From Pelagihabitans sp037969055 (GTDB lineage Bacteria; Bacteroidota; Bacteroidia; Flavobacteriales; Flavobacteriaceae): a stretch of DNA of 6,069 nt. The position numbers and the translations under genes are program-made. The notes beneath the pieces were generated by a model. The model was not told the origin of the DNA. It worked only from the letters and a program-made list of their open reading frames with translations, and did no database searches. Location of the stretch: the NCBI GenBank assembly GCA_037969055.1, contig JBBKWR010000324.1:1-6069 (forward strand), given 5' to 3'. Positions 4,349-6,069 of this stretch are shown one piece after another. The first letter of the stretch is position 1. Every line of letters starts with the position of its first letter.

Positions 4349-6069
4349 ATGCTCCACCATTTAAAACTACATAAATATACCACCCTTAGTAGTGTAACCC
4401 AGGATATTGAACTTTCCTATCAAGTTTTTGGTAAAGAACTTCATTCCGCCCCGATTGTTTTGGTCAACCATGCCCTTACGGGCAACTCGAACGTAACCGG
4501 CGAAGAAGGATGGTGGGCTGCCCTCATTGGCGAGGGCAAGTGTATCGATACCAAGAAATACACCATTCTTTCCTTCAACATTCCAGGTAATGGCTATGAT
4601 AAGTTCGTTATCGATAATTATAAAGATTTTGTGGCTGGGGATGTCGCCAGAATTTTCTTGCTGGGATTGGATCAATTAAACATCAAAAGGTTATATGCAA
4701 TTATCGGTGGATCGTTGGGGGGCGGCATTGCTTGGGAAATGGCAGCACTCGACCCAAAAATTACGGAGCATTTGATTCCCGTGGCATCCGATTGGAAATC
4801 AACCGATTGGCTTATAGCGAATTGCCAGATTCAAGAGCAATTCTTGGTCAATTCAAAACAGCCTGTTCATGATGCCCGTATGCACGCAATGTTGTGCTAT
4901 CGTACACCGGAGTCCTTTAAAGAGCGTTTCCAAAGAAGCACCAATGTAGAGCTTCAGGTCTTCAATGTGGAAAGTTGGTTGATGCACCATGGCAAAAAAT
5001 TACAAGAGCGCTTTCAATTGTCCGCTTATAAATTGATGAACCAATTGTTGAAAACCATCGATGTTACTAGAAACGGGGAGGAGCATTTTATCAATTTGCA
5101 GAATAGCGATACCAACATTCATATCATAGGGGTAGATTCGGACTTATTTTTTACAGCGAAGGAGAACAAAGACACCTTCAAACAATTGGCACAGGCGAAC
5201 AGCAATGTCACCTACGGGGAAGTGCAATCTTTGCATGGGCACGACGCCTTTTTGATCGAGTTCGAACAGATGCAAAAGTTACTTAGCGGTGTTTTTAATA
5301 GGAATGGATTATCCAAAAAAATTAAGGTGCTGAAGTTTGGCGGCAATTCCCTAAGTAACGGTGAAGGTTTGGGGAAGGTCCTTGAAATTATCAAGGCCAA
5401 AGTCACCGAAGGGGAAAATATCGTAGTGGTGCTATCTGCCCGTGAAAAGGCGACAGATCAATTGGAAACAATTTTGGAAAAAGCTGCAAATGGGGGGGAG
5501 TATTATGCCGATTTCGAAACTTTTATAAAATACCAACAGCATACTTTTGGCAATGTAAACCTATCTGGGGAGTTCAAGGCATTGGCCAAACTTTTAGAAG
5601 GCGTCTCTCTACTTGGTGATTATAGCGCCAAGATTAAAGATGAGGTACTCGCTTATGGCGAATTGATTTCCGCGAAGCTGATCACCAAATTATTGATTGG
5701 TCAAGGAATAAATGCCCAACTGCTGGATTCAAGGGACTTTATAAAAACGGATGATCATTATGGGGATGCAAAATTGCTCGAACAGATCACAAAGGAGAGA
5801 GTGTTGCTGAAATTCTCAGAATTGGATTCAGATTGCGTGCCCATTGTCACCGGATTTATCGCCTCCACTTTGGAGGGCAATACGACCACGTTGGGACGGA
5901 ACGGAAGCAACTATACGGCCGCCTTGATGGCCAACTTTTTAGATGCTGAAGAACTTCAGAACTATACCCATGTCGACGGTATCTTTACTGCAAATCCGGA
6001 CTATGTTTCTGAAGCAAAACGAATCGCTAACCTTAGTTATGCAGAGGCGAACGAACTGGCCAATTTTGG
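4349..6069 (+). CDS. Fused homoserine O-acetyltransferase (MetX) - aspartate kinase (probably -homoserine dehydrogenase), truncated by window end
   Basis: One uninterrupted frame from ATG 4349 gives 573 complete codons and runs off the window. Residues 1 to about 305 are an alpha/beta-hydrolase of the MetX type, which acylates homoserine. NHALTGNSN (40-48) is the oxyanion region. GGSLGG (120-125) places nucleophile Ser122, Asp265 lies in GVDSDLFF, and His298 in LHGHDAFL. The lid helix ESWLMHHGKKLQERF starts at 208. After a linker of about 20 residues, an aspartate kinase domain begins: VLKFGGNSL (K329), VVVLSAREKATDQ, AYGELISAKL, FIKTDDHYGDA, GFIASTLEGNTTTLGRNGSNY (N521) and THVDGIFTANPDYV (H541). 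It phosphorylates aspartate, the first step to homoserine. The regulatory ACT and homoserine dehydrogenase parts would lie beyond 6069, which is inference from Bacteroidetes ThrA fusions. No frameshift is seen at the junction. The acetyl (not succinyl) assignment rests on the adjacent metY. Confidence 0.9.
   Translation, partial: MLHHLKLHKYTTLSSVTQDIELSYQVFGKELHSAPIVLVNHALTGNSNVTGEEGWWAALIGEGKCIDTKKYTILSFNIPGNGYDKFVIDNYKDFVAGDVARIFLLGLDQLNIKRLYAIIGGSLGGGIAWEMAALDPKITEHLIPVASDWKSTDWLIANCQIQEQFLVNSKQPVHDARMHAMLCYRTPESFKERFQRSTNVELQVFNVESWLMHHGKKLQERFQLSAYKLMNQLLKTIDVTRNGEEHFINLQNSDTNIHIIGVDSDLFFTAKENKDTFKQLAQANSNVTYGEVQSLHGHDAFLIEFEQMQKLLSGVFNRNGLSKKIKVLKFGGNSLSNGEGLGKVLEIIKAKVTEGENIVVVLSAREKATDQLETILEKAANGGEYYADFETFIKYQQHTFGNVNLSGEFKALAKLLEGVSLLGDYSAKIKDEVLAYGELISAKLITKLLIGQGINAQLLDSRDFIKTDDHYGDAKLLEQITKERVLLKFSELDSDCVPIVTGFIASTLEGNTTTLGRNGSNYTAALMANFLDAEELQNYTHVDGIFTANPDYVSEAKRIANLSYAEANELANF

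Noticed and set aside
4367..5406. Minus-strand open frames inside the metX-aspartate kinase region
   Set aside because: The plus-strand frame from 4349 carries the complete MetX triad and aspartate kinase motifs without a stop, so these are antisense by-products.

Overview
This window looks like a chromosomal segment from a member of the Bacteroidetes, most likely a flavobacterium. The DNA is moderately AT-rich. Start codons are preceded by A-rich leaders rather than Shine-Dalgarno sequences. Two perfect matches to the Bacteroidetes -7 promoter element TAnnTTTG sit just upstream of RNA leaders. The gene set includes a homoserine O-acyltransferase fused to an aspartate kinase, an arrangement I associate with this phylum. 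Species-level assignment is not possible by eye.

Layout. 1-207 (+): the last 68 codons of an App1-type (phosphatidate phosphatase-like) protein. 241-855 (-): a complete deoxynucleoside kinase, convergent with the first gene across a 33-base gap. 856-1421: a 566-base intergenic region whose 5' two thirds hold no recognisable gene and whose 3' third is the leader of metK. 1422-2678 (+): metK, S-adenosylmethionine synthetase. 2679-3004: a promoter, a canonical SAM-I (S-box) riboswitch and candidate expression-platform hairpins. 3005-4297 (+): metY-type O-acetylhomoserine sulfhydrylase. 4305-4336: a long hairpin. 4349-6069 (+), running off the end: a fusion of a MetX-type homoserine O-acyltransferase and an aspartate kinase, probably continuing into homoserine dehydrogenase.

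How it works together. The right-hand 4.6 kb is a compact methionine/SAM module. The fusion protein would supply phosphorylated aspartate (and presumably homoserine through the unseen part) and acylate homoserine. MetY turns O-acetylhomoserine plus sulfide into homocysteine, and MetK turns methionine into SAM. The methionine synthase step is not in the window.

The most notable feature is regulatory. The metY-metX/thrA unit has a textbook SAM-I aptamer. The metK leader has an element I read as a SAM-II-type pseudoknot aptamer whose internal loop carries three perfectly abutting hairpins. If correct, two unrelated classes of SAM-sensing RNA control consecutive transcription units about 1.5 kb apart, with no convincing terminator between them. 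I see no mobile element, CRISPR array, tRNA or rRNA.
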